A stretch of DNA of 64,000 nt from assembly GCA_009746045.1 (NCBI GenBank), contig RPFO01000080.1, forward strand, positions 9,481,613 to 9,545,612, read 5' to 3'. The stretch's first letter is position 1. Each line of letters starts with the position of its first letter. The translations under genes and the position numbers were made by a program. The notes under the pieces are model-generated. The model had not been told where the DNA came from. It made no database searches and saw only the letters and a list, made by a program, of their open reading frames with translations. Positions 53,302 through 63,676 of the stretch are shown in pieces. The stretch is from Mesostigma viride. Its lineage: Eukaryota > Streptophyta > Mesostigmatophyceae > Mesostigmatales > Mesostigmataceae.

Positions 53302-54770
53302 CGAGGAAACGTCAACAGCGCCCCAGGTGGAAGTGCAGTCACCAAGAGGCAGGAGCGAATCCAGCAGGGAGACGTCGCCAACAGGGTCGCCTCTTGAGGA
53401 ACAAGGGTATCTCAGGAGTACGCCCATGATGAAGAGAGGCCGTGTATACAGGGTTGTCACCAATGGGTACCCTTCAGCAGGTTGGGGAGATGCCACAAAG
53501 CACAGCCCAAATAGCCCACCGATGGCCAGCGAAACCAGGGTACCACATCGTCAGGGATCTATGAGGTGACACCGAAAGGATGAACTGAAATCCCAGGGTG
53601 TCTCCACGCTATGATCCTCATAGATCTCCTCCCCACCAGAACAAAATTTCCCCCCTCCAGTCGCACCAAAGGAGTGACAGTGAGGTAAAGCCACATCTCC
53701 GTAGTAGCTAGTACACTCAAACCCATAGCCAGTGGCTTATTATAATCACAAGGCACACTATTTCTCCATAAGATGCCTGGGAAAACCATCCAAAGCCTTG
53801 AGAGGGATAGCAGAAGATCAGTAATGCCTCACCGGCATTATGAACGGTATGCCCCAACTTGTAAATCGTAGCACACGCTACCCCCATGCAAGGTTTAGAT
53901 GCAGCCCAATCCCCTTCACGCCCTGCTCCCCACACAAATCCCCCTCAGCATAACTGGTAAACTGGAGACTACTACAGCATGCCTAGTAATTCCACCCCTG
54001 TGCTTAGAATAAGCTGTAATAATCCTGGTATCAGCTTCCCAAGATTGACAGCATAACCTAGCAGGAACAAACGCCATGGGATACGCATAAAGACAGAGGC
54101 CCAGCCAACCAGAGAAGGGTGGGGGAGGCCAGTCTCTCAGCCCACTAAACCACTGGTGGCCATGGCCTGGTCGAGAACAGACCGGGCGCCCCATGGGTCC
54201 GTGAACTGTACGGCGGAGAACATCTCTGGCGGGAGCACGTGCCGATAAAACTCCACCGGCTGATCCGCGTGAAACCGCGGACGTGCAGCACCTGCTGCAT
54301 GGGCGCCGGCCGGGGTGTCCCCCGCGAGATCGTACATGATCCCGTCGATCACGTGGGTTGGGGCCACGATGCGGTGGCGCTACGCAACGGGCACCGCCAG
54401 CGGCACATCGACGTCAAGCTCCAGTAAGGCCATGCCCTCCGGTTGCGCCAACTGAACGCCTAATGTGGGACGCACCCTCACGCGGGCCCACACGGAACCC
54501 TGAGGGGCAGGACCAGCATCGGCGCCGGCACATGACTCGCACGCGAGCAATGGTGGCAGCCTGCGTACGACGTAGAACCGTGGTTACATTCTGAAACGCC
54601 GAGGCCGCAGGACAGGCACTGTGGTCGCGGCAGCGGGAGTAACCGCTGCCGGTGCTTGCTGGGCTCCGAGGAGATGTTGCACCAAAAGTGACTGCTGTCG
54701 CAACATCTCTTGCAGCCTATGTGACTGCTGCTGGAAAAGCTCGACCAGCTGGGGGGTACTAGCCAACCCG

Positions 54771-54947
54771 AAGGATAAGGACCACTACTAAAGTACGCGG
54801 CGCGTCGCCAAATGCATCCAATGCACCACGGTACTGTTACGAGGACAACAGTGTCCACCAGTACAAGCTACACGTAAACCTAGGGACGACCGAGGCAAAG
54901 GACCTAATTTACATCCGTAACTAGACAGATTGTTACGCGACGTAACA
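54771..54947 (-). repeat. Truncated E-family LTR of element H
   Basis: Matches the outer part of the E LTR (GGACCACTA...GCGACGTAACA) with a moderate number of differences. The rest of the LTR is missing. Confidence 0.75.
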
Positions 54948-55246
54948 CAACATCACAAACAGCCTGGCAGAATCTATACATGAGATCCTAGTAGATCTGT
55001 AGTAAGCACTAAAGTCCCAAAGGAACATTTAAGACTTGGTAGTACCGACCAACAAACTATAACCCCACGTGGATCAGGCCACGACCAATAAGGGCTTCTA
55101 ACAGTCGGTTGACAAAGTACAAGATTCAAGTGCCGCCTTCTTGGAAACCTCATAACTTTCTCAATACTGATCCAAAAGTCCTCGAATAAAAGCCAAACAT
55201 TCACAAAACAATGGATGTAACAACAAAGTCATTTTTGCTTGTTACA
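54948..55246 (-). repeat. Truncated 5' LTR of element F
   Basis: Matches 39093-39390. Ends GCTTGTTACA followed by target duplication ATTGA. Confidence 0.8.
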
Positions 55247-55777
55247 ATTGAGAACAGAATCGACGCGTCCCAGGTCGGTCTTTCCACAATATAGCTCCTC
55301 ATCACTAGTTTAACTGAACACGTAGTATGGCTATCTAAAATAGCGCCTTGATGATTGATAATGAATGCGAAAGACCTTTGACTTCCTATGCATGCGTCAC
55401 AGCGCACGATGGTGGCTTAAGAATACTTGTCACACGATACGATTAATATGCTCAAACCTGGAAAACCGGTTTCGTATATTCAGTTACGATGTTACCACAC
55501 ATATTAAAACACTCAATACGGGAAGACTTACACCCAGTAGGCGAGGGATTGGCACTCGAGCCCACAGGAGAATTACACTCCAGGATTAAGGGATAGTGAA
55601 TCTGTCGGTAGAGCAACGTGGTAAATTACGATACAAGGTCCGGACTGCTGGCATAGCTCGTGCCTTGCCTATTTTGTTTGTCCCTTCATCCCCGTTGGTG
55701 GCTGCGCCTCGCGCTGCCAACCAGGCATGGCGTCAGGTCCGCGGCGGGGACGGGCTTCTCGAACCGTCTAGAACACA
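55021..55777. repeat. Tandem duplication, copy 1 (no element C)
   Basis: 757 bp covering the end of the F LTR and its right flank. Copy 2 starts at 55781. It keeps the uninterrupted GTATA target at 55474-55478. Confidence 0.88.
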
Positions 55778-56241
55778 TTAGCTAGGAACATTTAAGACTT
55801 GGTAGTACCGACCAACAAACTATAACCCCACGTGGATCAGGCCACGACCAATAAGGGCTTCTAACAGTCGGTTGACAAAGGACAAGATTCAAGTGCCGCC
55901 TTCTTGGAAACCTCATAACTTTCTCAATACTGATCCAAAAGTCCTCGAATAAAAGCCAAACATTCACAAAACAATGGATGTAACAACAAAGTCATTTTTG
56001 CTTGTTACAATTGAGAACAGAATCGACGCGTCCCAGGTCGGTCTTTCCACAATATAGCTCCTCATCACTAGTTTAACTGAACACGTAGTATGGCTATCTA
56101 AAATAGCGCCTTGATGATTGATAATGAATGCGAAAGACCTTTGACTTCCTATGCATGCGTCACAGCGCACGATGGTGGCTTAAGAATACTTGTCACACGA
56201 TACGATTAATATGCTCAAACCTGGAAAACCGGTTTCGTATA

Positions 56242-56723
56242 AGTTGCAAATAAATGGAATGCGATGTAAATCAGAAAGCATGAAATGAACGTTGTGTTTA
56301 TTGTTCTCATACGTTATTGTCGTTGCTGCATAATTCGTCTTCGTTGCGCATATATTCTATTGCGCTTGGCACCTTCATCAGTCTTGCTGAATATCCTACG
56401 TGGACATGCATTCCGTGTAGTTCAGTGCATGCCGCGTGTTAGATACTTCTAGAATCCTCTAGGAGGTACCAAGGCAGATGCGCATACATAATAGGCCGAT
56501 AGTCGGCTCAGTCCTATTGACAGTACTACACCGGCCCTTGACCAGCCGGTGACGTGGAGGCCTGGGAGACGCCCACATATTCTACGTGGCGTTATCCCAT
56601 TGGCGAGTACTAGTGAAGTACAGCCATTGGCCCAATACTACAATAAAGTATATTGTAGTAATCTGTACAAGATCCTCTATCTCTGAGGACCCATGTGGAC
56701 CCTAGATGGGTCTCCAACCAACT
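56242..56723 (-). repeat. 3' LTR of element C
   Basis: 482 bp, apparently identical to 62215-62696. The purine-rich tract AAGGGAAAGAATGGCTGG (minus strand, 56724-56741) abuts it. Confidence 0.95.
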
Positions 56724-56991
56724 CCAGCCATTCTTTCCCTTGTGAAAGTGATAAGGCTTAGATGTATTCATTGATGTTCGGCCGCACCTGGCCAGTTCAC
56801 TTTCACATATGTGGGCAATGGGGACTCACTTGGGTCTTATGGAGTTTGCATCTCATCATTGCATGGTTGGTGTAACCTGCTGTAGGGAAAACCCAAATCT
56901 GAAGGAAAACCTCTTCTCCAGAGAGGACAAAACCTCCAGGGGGATAAAAACCTACAGGAGGAGCATTAGGCTCAGGCTCCCAGATTACTCC

Positions 56992-59900
56992 TCATGACAA
57001 GGGTTTCCCAGCCATCATGGACCGCAGCAACTGGTACCCATTAAGGGCCAGTCGTGGAAGCTTGGTCATAGCATCAGCAGGATTTGAGTGTCCTGGCAGA
57101 TGTATGGTTATACAGTGGCTGGACAACTCCTTTGCCACAAGGTAGTCCAAGTCAGTAGTAGTGGCCCTCTCATTCTTGATAAAAGAGACCACGGGCTTAT
57201 TATCACAATAAACCCTGACATCAATCACGGGTTGAGGTCTTATCTGACTCAGACACCATAAGAGTAGCTCTCTTATGTATATGGCATCGCGAATGCACAT
57301 GGCGTATGCCCTGCACTCAGCGGTGTCAATGCCAGCAAACCGCCTCCTCTGAAGGTTACTGGACCAGTATACCAACGAGGGCTGTTTGCCTTCATTCCTG
57401 ATGGTGATCAGGCATCCGGCTCTGGCACCAATCTTGTTGGCAGATCTAGACTCTTGGCTAGCATCTGTGTAGGCGTCTATGATGATGCGCCCATGCCAGT
57501 CTACACCGGACAACACCAAGTCAGGAGATTCATTGAGGCAGCTCTCCAGGCGCCTCCTTCCTTCTCCTACAACAACAGAGTCTGGCATCCTACTCTGTAC
57601 TGCCAGGTCAGGGTTAGTTGTGGCAGCCAGCCAACCCAGTTGACCTTTAACCGTAGGGGCATTCTCCTCAGTTACTCTCTTGGGCAACTGAGTTATTACT
57701 TTTTCTTTATACCCCTTCGCCGATTGCAGCTTAAGATGCCATCCTTTGTCATCCTGGAAAAGGGTACAGCCAATGCCACAGTAAGGTACCTGGCTGTTTT
57801 TACTAAACCATGCTCTGGTACCAATAGGGGACTTGTCATTGAGCCTTTTATAGGTCTCATTCAACCATCCCTTGGGACCAATGCGTTGCATATCATCTCC
57901 ATGTAAGGTAGCCCAGGTGGGTTGTCCTTTGGATTGCCCCACAAAGAGACAATAAGCAAGATGAGATTGTTGCATCTGACATCTCTCCTGGATGGCAGGA
58001 GCAATGGTTTCATACCAGATGACTGGACTGCTGACCAGTCCTTCCCAGCCCACTTTAGGCTGCATGTAGGGATGACCTACTTCAGCTATCCAGCATGCTG
58101 GGGTCTTAACACAACAGGGTCTTTGAGCTTGCCAAGTGGCTCTGGCCACCTGAGGATCACCATGCAAAAAGGCCCTGGTGAAGTCATCAATTTCTGCTCC
58201 ATAATCCAAGCCATAGTCCAAAGCACCAAGGTACAGACTAAGAATAAGCCTGAGAACAGGATGTGACAGGCCAGGAGTGTACAGCTCCTCCTTATCAAAG
58301 TCTGTAGTACCATGGAACTGGGTCACGACTGGACGTGCGTTTGGTATGGGAGGCTCACCAAGCTTGCTCTTCATCTTGCATACAAAACGCAACTGAAGCA
58401 TTTGAGCATTGGGTGGAGGTTCTGAAATGCCTTCAAAAACATCCAGCGTTTGCCACTCCTGGAGCGCACGCGCCAATGCTACTCGCCAGGCCTCAAGGCC
58501 AGCGAAAGTGTGACAATCCAGGTCTACATCATCAAAGGACATGGGGCTATGAGCAGCAAATGACCTTTTTGTGAGACCAAGAGAAGTCACACTGAGCTGG
58601 GCGGGTTCTACCAGCTCAGAAGCTGGGGGTATATCCCTTCCCCATTCTGCTCCTTTTATTGAACCGACACAGGCGGTCTTCCAATTTGCCTTCTGGAACA
58701 TTTCAAGAGGCAAGAGACATCTGAATGATTCCAGAGGAATTGGGTCACAATGGGTTTTTAGGAGACTCTTTGTGTTATTGGGGCCATCAACAATGGTAAC
58801 ACCGGGAGTCACCAAGAATGGCTGGCCAATGAGAGTGGGTCCCTTATAGCCATCAACAACACAAAGTGTCAAAGACTCACCCAAGAATGGGATAGTGATA
58901 TTCCCAAGAACTTGATGATCAGTGTTACCCGCAAAGTCTTGGACAATAGTCCATGGACTGGGTTCAAGGGAATACTTATCCAGCAAAGCATTAAAGGGCG
59001 AGGTGACAGAGACCTCTGCTTTGGTATCCACATCAAAGCCATCAAGGTCCATGCCCTTCTCTAGAAGAGAAGTTATTTTGGCAATCTTTAGTGAGGGCTT
59101 GAGCTTCTTTACAATATCCCGAAGCTCTTGAGGATTGCCTCTCTTGCCGAGCTGAGTGTTCAACCTGGACAACCCCTCCTCAGCTTGTCTTCCTTGGGCT
59201 GGAATCCCATCAGTCTCCAAGGGCAATGGCTTATTACCAGGGTAATTGGATCCAAGCTTTGGCTGTTCAGACTGAAATATGTTATCCACCTGCCCAGGGG
59301 TCTCAAGCCCATGTTCCAACGGCCGGAGCTTCCGGTGCTGATCAGACACCCTATTATCCAACAAGTCAGCTTCATCCATATCATCCTGTGATATCCCAGT
59401 CAATGTCTTAGGCTGAGCTTGCTGAGTAGTAGGCTCCAGTTGATGGGAGGCCGCCCTTTCTGGTAGTTGGAGTCCAGCCTGTTCACTGGCCAAAGGTGGA
59501 CAGGAAAGATTGGGAGATCCAAGTGCCTCTTCAGGGGCCATAATTTCCAGGGGATTTTCTTGAACGTTCATTGGATCTCTCTTCAATCTATTCCAAGCCA
59601 GATGATAAGTGGTCCCATTCCAGACCACATCAGCAGTTTTCATCTCCAGGTCAACTGAGGTTATGGTCCCTGGACCCTGCCAATAACCACGTTTACCAGG
59701 AGCATTTTCTTTGTGGAAGATCACCTGGTCTCCCACCTCAAATTTTAATGATTCTCCTCTCTGTTTATCCTTTTCACAGAGATGAGCATACTGTGCCCAC
59801 CTCTGCTTACTCCATGCCTGCATGATGTCATCAGGGTAGAGGCCACCTGCTAGTCCACGAGGTGAGACCAGCCGTGGAACACCACGCACCTTGATAGTAT

Positions 59901-60921
59901 GAAAACGGTTGTTCATGGTGTTTTCCACTTTTGCAGCACCCAAACACCTGACAGCAAAAGTTGGTTTAAACATCTCAGGATAGTCCCCGGATATTACCAA
60001 CTTCTTAAGCTCCTGTATATATCTGTCAACCTTGCCTTGGGCTTGGTGATCTTCACGACCCACAATCCTTAGGAAAGGCAGATCAGAGTATTTGGTCAGG
60101 CAGTTAAACTGCAAGTCCATCTGCAGCTTATGAATAACTGCAAACTTCTGCAGAATAACAAGAACTGCGGCATGGAGAGTATTCTCATCCCCTGCTGCCA
60201 TAGGTTCAATTCCAATGTAGCCTGACCATTCATCCACAGCCACCAAGTAAGGCAATTGCCTGTAATTGGTGAAGTAGAGGATATCAGCTTGTAGATTACC
60301 CCTACCATCTGCAGGATGCTTTGCATGACGTTTGGAAGGCTTGTTAGCACACAATTGGCACACACAATGTTCTCTGACATCTTGATAAGCCTGCCAGAGA
60401 GCCTTGTTATTAATGGCTTGAACAAGCCTAATGGCATTGTTTCCATGGCCACAGGCATCATGCAAACTCTTAGCCAGAGTCCTAAGATTAATACAATCAT
60501 TAGGCTCAGGCTCTTCAGGACATGGACGGGCATCCACGTTCCTGGCAGAGCAAGAGTCCAAGTTTTTATTATCAATATAACAAGGATTATTGCTCTGAGG
60601 AGCTTGACTGTTAACAATATCAATGGGTGCTTGGCTACAAACAGGAGCTGCACCACATGTATTGTTCACAGATACGTTGCTCACCTGGGCAACACCATGT
60701 GGCATCTGTCTACAACCAGGAGCAGATCCACATGTATTATTTACAGGAAGAGTTCCCTCTGGGGTACTCTTTTTATTCCAGGCATGGATAGGAATGCCAC
60801 AAACAGGGGCACTTTTACTGCTGCTCACTGGGGCAGCTTTACGGTCAGTAGGGGTTACTGCTGGAGCCCCTACCACCTGGCAGGCCTCATCTGCCATGAG
60901 TCCACTCTCATCAGCATCCAT
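56992..60921 (-). CDS. pol: Pol of element C: integrase, protease, RT, RNase H
   Basis: 1309 residues from ATG 60921. Integrase finger H154, H159, C188, C191; core D213 (QADILYF), D269 (QMDLQFN) and D299 in GKVDRYIQE, where A and B have Glu; SH3-like tail about 395-448. Retropepsin-like VDTKAEVSV at 631-639 and LIGQPFL at 697-703. RT: IDDFTRAFLHGD (911-922) and HGDD (1007-1010). RNase H about 1150-1290 with AYTDASQES, DTAECRAYAMC, VYCDNKPVVSF and HLPGHSNPADAMTKL. The start lies 38 bases past the gag stop, but the -1 frame is open across that stop, so frameshifting from gag is possible. The Asp at 299 raises doubt about integration activity. Confidence 0.93.
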   Translation of the reverse strand: MDADESGLMADEACQVVGAPAVTPTDRKAAPVSSSKSAPVCGIPIHAWNKKSTPEGTLPVNNTCGSAPGCRQMPHGVAQVSNVSVNNTCGAAPVCSQAPIDIVNSQAPQSNNPCYIDNKNLDSCSARNVDARPCPEEPEPNDCINLRTLAKSLHDACGHGNNAIRLVQAINNKALWQAYQDVREHCVCQLCANKPSKRHAKHPADGRGNLQADILYFTNYRQLPYLVAVDEWSGYIGIEPMAAGDENTLHAAVLVILQKFAVIHKLQMDLQFNCLTKYSDLPFLRIVGREDHQAQGKVDRYIQELKKLVISGDYPEMFKPTFAVRCLGAAKVENTMNNRFHTIKVRGVPRLVSPRGLAGGLYPDDIMQAWSKQRWAQYAHLCEKDKQRGESLKFEVGDQVIFHKENAPGKRGYWQGPGTITSVDLEMKTADVVWNGTTYHLAWNRLKRDPMNVQENPLEIMAPEEALGSPNLSCPPLASEQAGLQLPERAASHQLEPTTQQAQPKTLTGISQDDMDEADLLDNRVSDQHRKLRPLEHGLETPGQVDNIFQSEQPKLGSNYPGNKPLPLETDGIPAQGRQAEEGLSRLNTQLGKRGNPQELRDIVKKLKPSLKIAKITSLLEKGMDLDGFDVDTKAEVSVTSPFNALLDKYSLEPSPWTIVQDFAGNTDHQVLGNITIPFLGESLTLCVVDGYKGPTLIGQPFLVTPGVTIVDGPNNTKSLLKTHCDPIPLESFRCLLPLEMFQKANWKTACVGSIKGAEWGRDIPPASELVEPAQLSVTSLGLTKRSFAAHSPMSFDDVDLDCHTFAGLEAWRVALARALQEWQTLDVFEGISEPPPNAQMLQLRFVCKMKSKLGEPPIPNARPVVTQFHGTTDFDKEELYTPGLSHPVLRLILSLYLGALDYGLDYGAEIDDFTRAFLHGDPQVARATWQAQRPCCVKTPACWIAEVGHPYMQPKVGWEGLVSSPVIWYETIAPAIQERCQMQQSHLAYCLFVGQSKGQPTWATLHGDDMQRIGPKGWLNETYKRLNDKSPIGTRAWFSKNSQVPYCGIGCTLFQDDKGWHLKLQSAKGYKEKVITQLPKRVTEENAPTVKGQLGWLAATTNPDLAVQSRMPDSVVVGEGRRRLESCLNESPDLVLSGVDWHGRIIIDAYTDASQESRSANKIGARAGCLITIRNEGKQPSLVYWSSNLQRRRFAGIDTAECRAYAMCIRDAIYIRELLLWCLSQIRPQPVIDVRVYCDNKPVVSFIKNERATTTDLDYLVAKELSSHCITIHLPGHSNPADAMTKLPRLALNGYQLLRSMMAGKPLS

Positions 60922-60959
60922 AAGGACGCTGTAGGGGTTATATAAACAGAGAGGATCAT

Positions 60960-62201
60960 CTAGTTTTTCTGCTGCTGCTTCCTCTTGCGGCCACGAGAGG
61001 TATTGCCACCCCGCGGCTGAGAAGCATCACCACCACGCGGCTGGGAAGCGTCACCACCACGCGGCTGAGAAGCGTCGCCACCACGAAGGGCACCGCTCTT
61101 GACGGCTTGGGAGATCTGCTGCAGCAGCTTGAGGACCTCCATCTGGGTATCCTTGGGTCCAGCGCCCGCCTTGCTCCTGCAGGCAGACGCATCATGTCCA
61201 GAATTGCCACAAGACTTGCACTTGCGAAAGTAGCAATCCTTAGCCAGATGGTTAGTCCTATTACAGAAAGTGCAGGGAGGGAAGGACTCAGAATTAGCGA
61301 CAACCTTACCCTTACATGCGCGGCGTGTGTGCCCGGGCTGCCCGCAGTTGTAGCAGAAGATTTCCCGTTGCTGCTCCATCACCATGGCGACACGAGGCAC
61401 CTCCGCGGCACCTCCTTCTCTGGAAACACGGGTTTGATTCGTCAGGAGCTCCTTGAGGTGAGCTCTGCATCGGTGAGTGTCGCACAGGTAACCGCGGCAG
61501 TTGGCGACCAAATTCCGCTTCTCGGATTCGGACAGAGCACAGTTTTGGATCCATCGGAGATTCACCGCCTCGTCAGGCCACCGGAGCCCCTGCTTCTCCA
61601 GCATGTCGTAGTAAGAGTTGAGGTGCTCGATGATGGTCTGCCCGGGCTTCGGCTTTGCATCTACAAATTCCTCGATCTCGTCGCAGGTTTTGGCAGTGAT
61701 AGAACGAAGAAAAGTCTCCCTCGCTCGGCGCAGAAACTCGAACGGCGACCACCGCAGACGCTGTGCTCTATCCAGCAGCGAAATCCACTCTGGGTGGTTT
61801 TTCTCGCGGTCTCCCAGCGGGGTTCCACGAAGAAACTCCAGCCAGTCCGGAATGATGTCTCGGTTGCCCGCGAGCCTGCGGAAAAACGGCCCAAGAGAGC
61901 TTACAAAGCGATCCCGGTCTGCTTGAATAGCACCAGGCACCAGCGGGGCTGGAACCCATTTCTTGATTGCCGACAGCAGCTTCGCCTCTTGAAGCAAGGT
62001 CTCCCGCCGAAGCACTTTATCACGCGCACGCTGGTTGTCACTACTAGTACTTCCCTGCCCGCAGCCCTCCTCCCGGGGCTGGTCGGACATATTCTTATTG
62101 TCATCCCTGTGCTCGCCTGGGCCAGGGTCGACAGAAAATTGAGCCGGTCCGTGCTCACCAGGGCCAGACCTCTGCTCTGAAAGATTGTCGTCCGAAGACA
62201 T
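60960..62201 (-). CDS. gag: Gag of element C
   Basis: 413 residues from the first ATG (62201), 14 bases inside the 5' LTR; an in-frame extension into the LTR lacks an ATG. A helical capsid-like region spans about 70-255. Three zinc knuckles follow: CYNCGQPGHTRRAC (283-296), CTFCNRTNHLAKDC (310-323) and CKSCGNSGHDASAC (328-341). The C-terminus carries four RGGDASQP-type repeats and a basic Lys/Gln tail. It would form the particle and bind element RNA. The gag stop is preceded by CAG AAA AAC TAG, a run where a -1 shift could lead into the pol frame. Elements A and B have a single knuckle. Confidence 0.9.
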   Translation of the reverse strand: MSSDDNLSEQRSGPGEHGPAQFSVDPGPGEHRDDNKNMSDQPREEGCGQGSTSSDNQRARDKVLRRETLLQEAKLLSAIKKWVPAPLVPGAIQADRDRFVSSLGPFFRRLAGNRDIIPDWLEFLRGTPLGDREKNHPEWISLLDRAQRLRWSPFEFLRRARETFLRSITAKTCDEIEEFVDAKPKPGQTIIEHLNSYYDMLEKQGLRWPDEAVNLRWIQNCALSESEKRNLVANCRGYLCDTHRCRAHLKELLTNQTRVSREGGAAEVPRVAMVMEQQREIFCYNCGQPGHTRRACKGKVVANSESFPPCTFCNRTNHLAKDCYFRKCKSCGNSGHDASACRSKAGAGPKDTQMEVLKLLQQISQAVKSGALRGGDASQPRGGDASQPRGGDASQPRGGNTSRGRKRKQQQKN

Positions 62202-62214
62202 TGCAATGAATACA

Positions 62215-62696
62215 AGTTGCAAATAAATGGAATGCGATGTAAATCAGAAAGCATGAAATGAACGTTGTGTTTATTGTTCTCATACGTTATTGTCGTTGCT
62301 GCATAATTCGTCTTCGTTGCGCATATATTCTATTGCGCTTGGCACCTTCATCAGTCTTGCTGAATATCCTACGTGGACATGCATTCCGTGTAGTTCAGTG
62401 CATGCCGCGTGTTAGATACTTCTAGAATCCTCTAGGAGGTACCAAGGCAGATGCGCATACATAATAGGCCGATAGTCGGCTCAGTCCTATTGACAGTACT
62501 ACACCGGCCCTTGACCAGCCGGTGACGTGGAGGCCTGGGAGACGCCCACATATTCTACGTGGCGTTATCCCATTGGCGAGTACTAGTGAAGTACAGCCAT
62601 TGGCCCAATACTACAATAAAGTATATTGTAGTAATCTGTACAAGATCCTCTATCTCTGAGGACCCATGTGGACCCTAGATGGGTCTCCAACCAACT
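62215..62696 (-). repeat. 5' LTR of element C
   Basis: 482 bp. The internal region starts TGTATTCATTGC on the minus strand, without a TGG-type primer-binding site. Confidence 0.95.
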
Positions 62697-62995
62697 GTAT
62701 ATTCAGTTACAATGTTACCACACATATTAAAACACTCAATACGGGAAGACTTACACCCAGTAGGCGAGGGATTGGCACTCGAGCCCACAGGAGAATTACA
62801 CTCCAGGATAGTGAATCTGTCGGTAGAGCAACGTGGTAAATTACGATACAAGGTCCGGACTGCTGGCATAGCTCGTGCCTTGCCTATTTTGTTTGTCCCT
62901 TCGTCCCCGTTGGTGGCTGCGCCTCGCGCTGCCAACCAGGCATGACGTCAGGTCCGCGGCGGGGACGGGCTTCTCGAACCGTCTAGAACACATTA

Positions 62996-63176
62996 AAGAC
63001 CAGTACGGCTAGGCCTCTCCTGAAAAATATCCAAATGTCCGTAGGTACCATCAATGATAACGTGTGTGCAGTGCCACTTGGCTGTCCCGTAACTCCCGTT
63101 CAGGCGCTAGGTCCGCCTACGGCGCAAAGGCCAAGTTCGTCAGCAAAACTTCTACACTTACTTCCACACGGATTGC
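62996..63176. other. Spacer between the duplication and element G
   Basis: No gene or repeat recognised. Confidence 0.5.
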
Positions 63177-63657
63177 AGTTAGTCTCCATGCTTTGCTGTA
63201 GACTAAGTCTCAAAGGCATTGTGAATACAACGTATGAATAAGCCTTGTAAACCTACGTTGGTATGTGAATATAAATACCACGTGGGCTATGCAGATAGGA
63301 ATGCTAGTCGAGTCGCATACGTTTCCCTAGATAGATACTTTGGGTACTGGGGTACGTGACAGATGTCAGTACCCAGTATACGTAGTGTCCTGTCATTGGA
63401 CGGTACTAGAGTATCCTAGATAGGGACCGTACTGCAGCGTGCATTGATCTGTGATCACACGATGCAGTGACTAGACTGCTACCTGTCATCGTGCGGCCTC
63501 GGGCCAACGGTCTGCACCCAACGGTCACTGGCGGCGCAGCCAGTGAGAGGAACGTTGATAAAGGGTAAACCTATTTTTTAATGAACCAAGCAATTCATTG
63601 CTCTCAGCACTCTGTGTTCTCAAGCATTGTACCAAGTCGGTCGTTCGTATTCTAACT
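63177..63657 (+). repeat. Putative 5' LTR of element G
   Basis: 481 bp, starting AGTTAG and ending CTAACT, the terminal pattern of A, B and C and nearly the length of the C LTR. The inner boundary is followed by TGAATTTTATC and then a start codon 19 bases on. The second LTR lies outside the window, so the boundary is inferred from pattern only. Confidence 0.65.
63270..63277 (+). promoter_or_regulatory. TATA box candidate in element G LTR
   Basis: TATAAATA followed by the E-box palindrome CACGTG, about 95 bp into the LTR. Plausible core promoter of G. Confidence 0.45.
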
Positions 63658-63676
63658 TGAATTTTATCTGCTACCA

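Larger units (their letters stand above)
51454..54947 (-). mobile_element. Element H: decayed Ty3/gypsy remnant
   Basis: The right edge is an E-family LTR fragment (54771-54947). Going left there is a helical Gln-rich frame (LVELFQQQSHRLQEMLRQQS, 54584-54766), a frame with HADQPVEFYRHVLPPEMF (54137-54367), and a gypsy RT/RNase H junction (53218-53301). Frames at 51794-52384 are unrecognised. It seems inserted in the right LTR of F. Its left end and second LTR were not found. Confidence 0.55.
38657..55246 (-). mobile_element. Element F: decayed TG..CA-type LTR element, nested host of B, TTAA element 3 and H
   Basis: The left LTR is 38657-39390 (TGTAAC...GTTACA); the right LTR survives only as 54948-55246. 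The flanks show the same 5-bp duplication ATTGA (38652-38656 and 55247-55251), 16.6 kb apart. A minus-strand polypurine tract GGGGGAGATA abuts the left LTR, so coding was on the minus strand. No F gag or pol is recognisable. The GGGGGAGA tract is common in plant copia elements, but superfamily is not proven. Confidence 0.75.
56242..62696 (-). mobile_element. Element C: copia-like LTR retrotransposon with intact gag and pol
   Basis: 6455 bp. LTRs 56242-56723 and 62215-62696 (482 bp each) look identical by eye; ends AGTTGG...GCAACT in the coding direction; target duplication GTATA (56237-56241 and 62697-62701). Gag (60960-62201) and pol (56992-60921) are uninterrupted. Pol order is integrase, protease, RT, RNase H, as in A and B, but the proteins are more diverged. 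It is the most complete element here. Confidence 0.95.
55781..62995. repeat. Tandem duplication, copy 2 (split by element C)
   Basis: 55781-56241 and 62702-62995 continue copy 2, differing from copy 1 by few substitutions and an 8-bp indel near 55590. Element C lies at the GTATA site. Confidence 0.88.
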
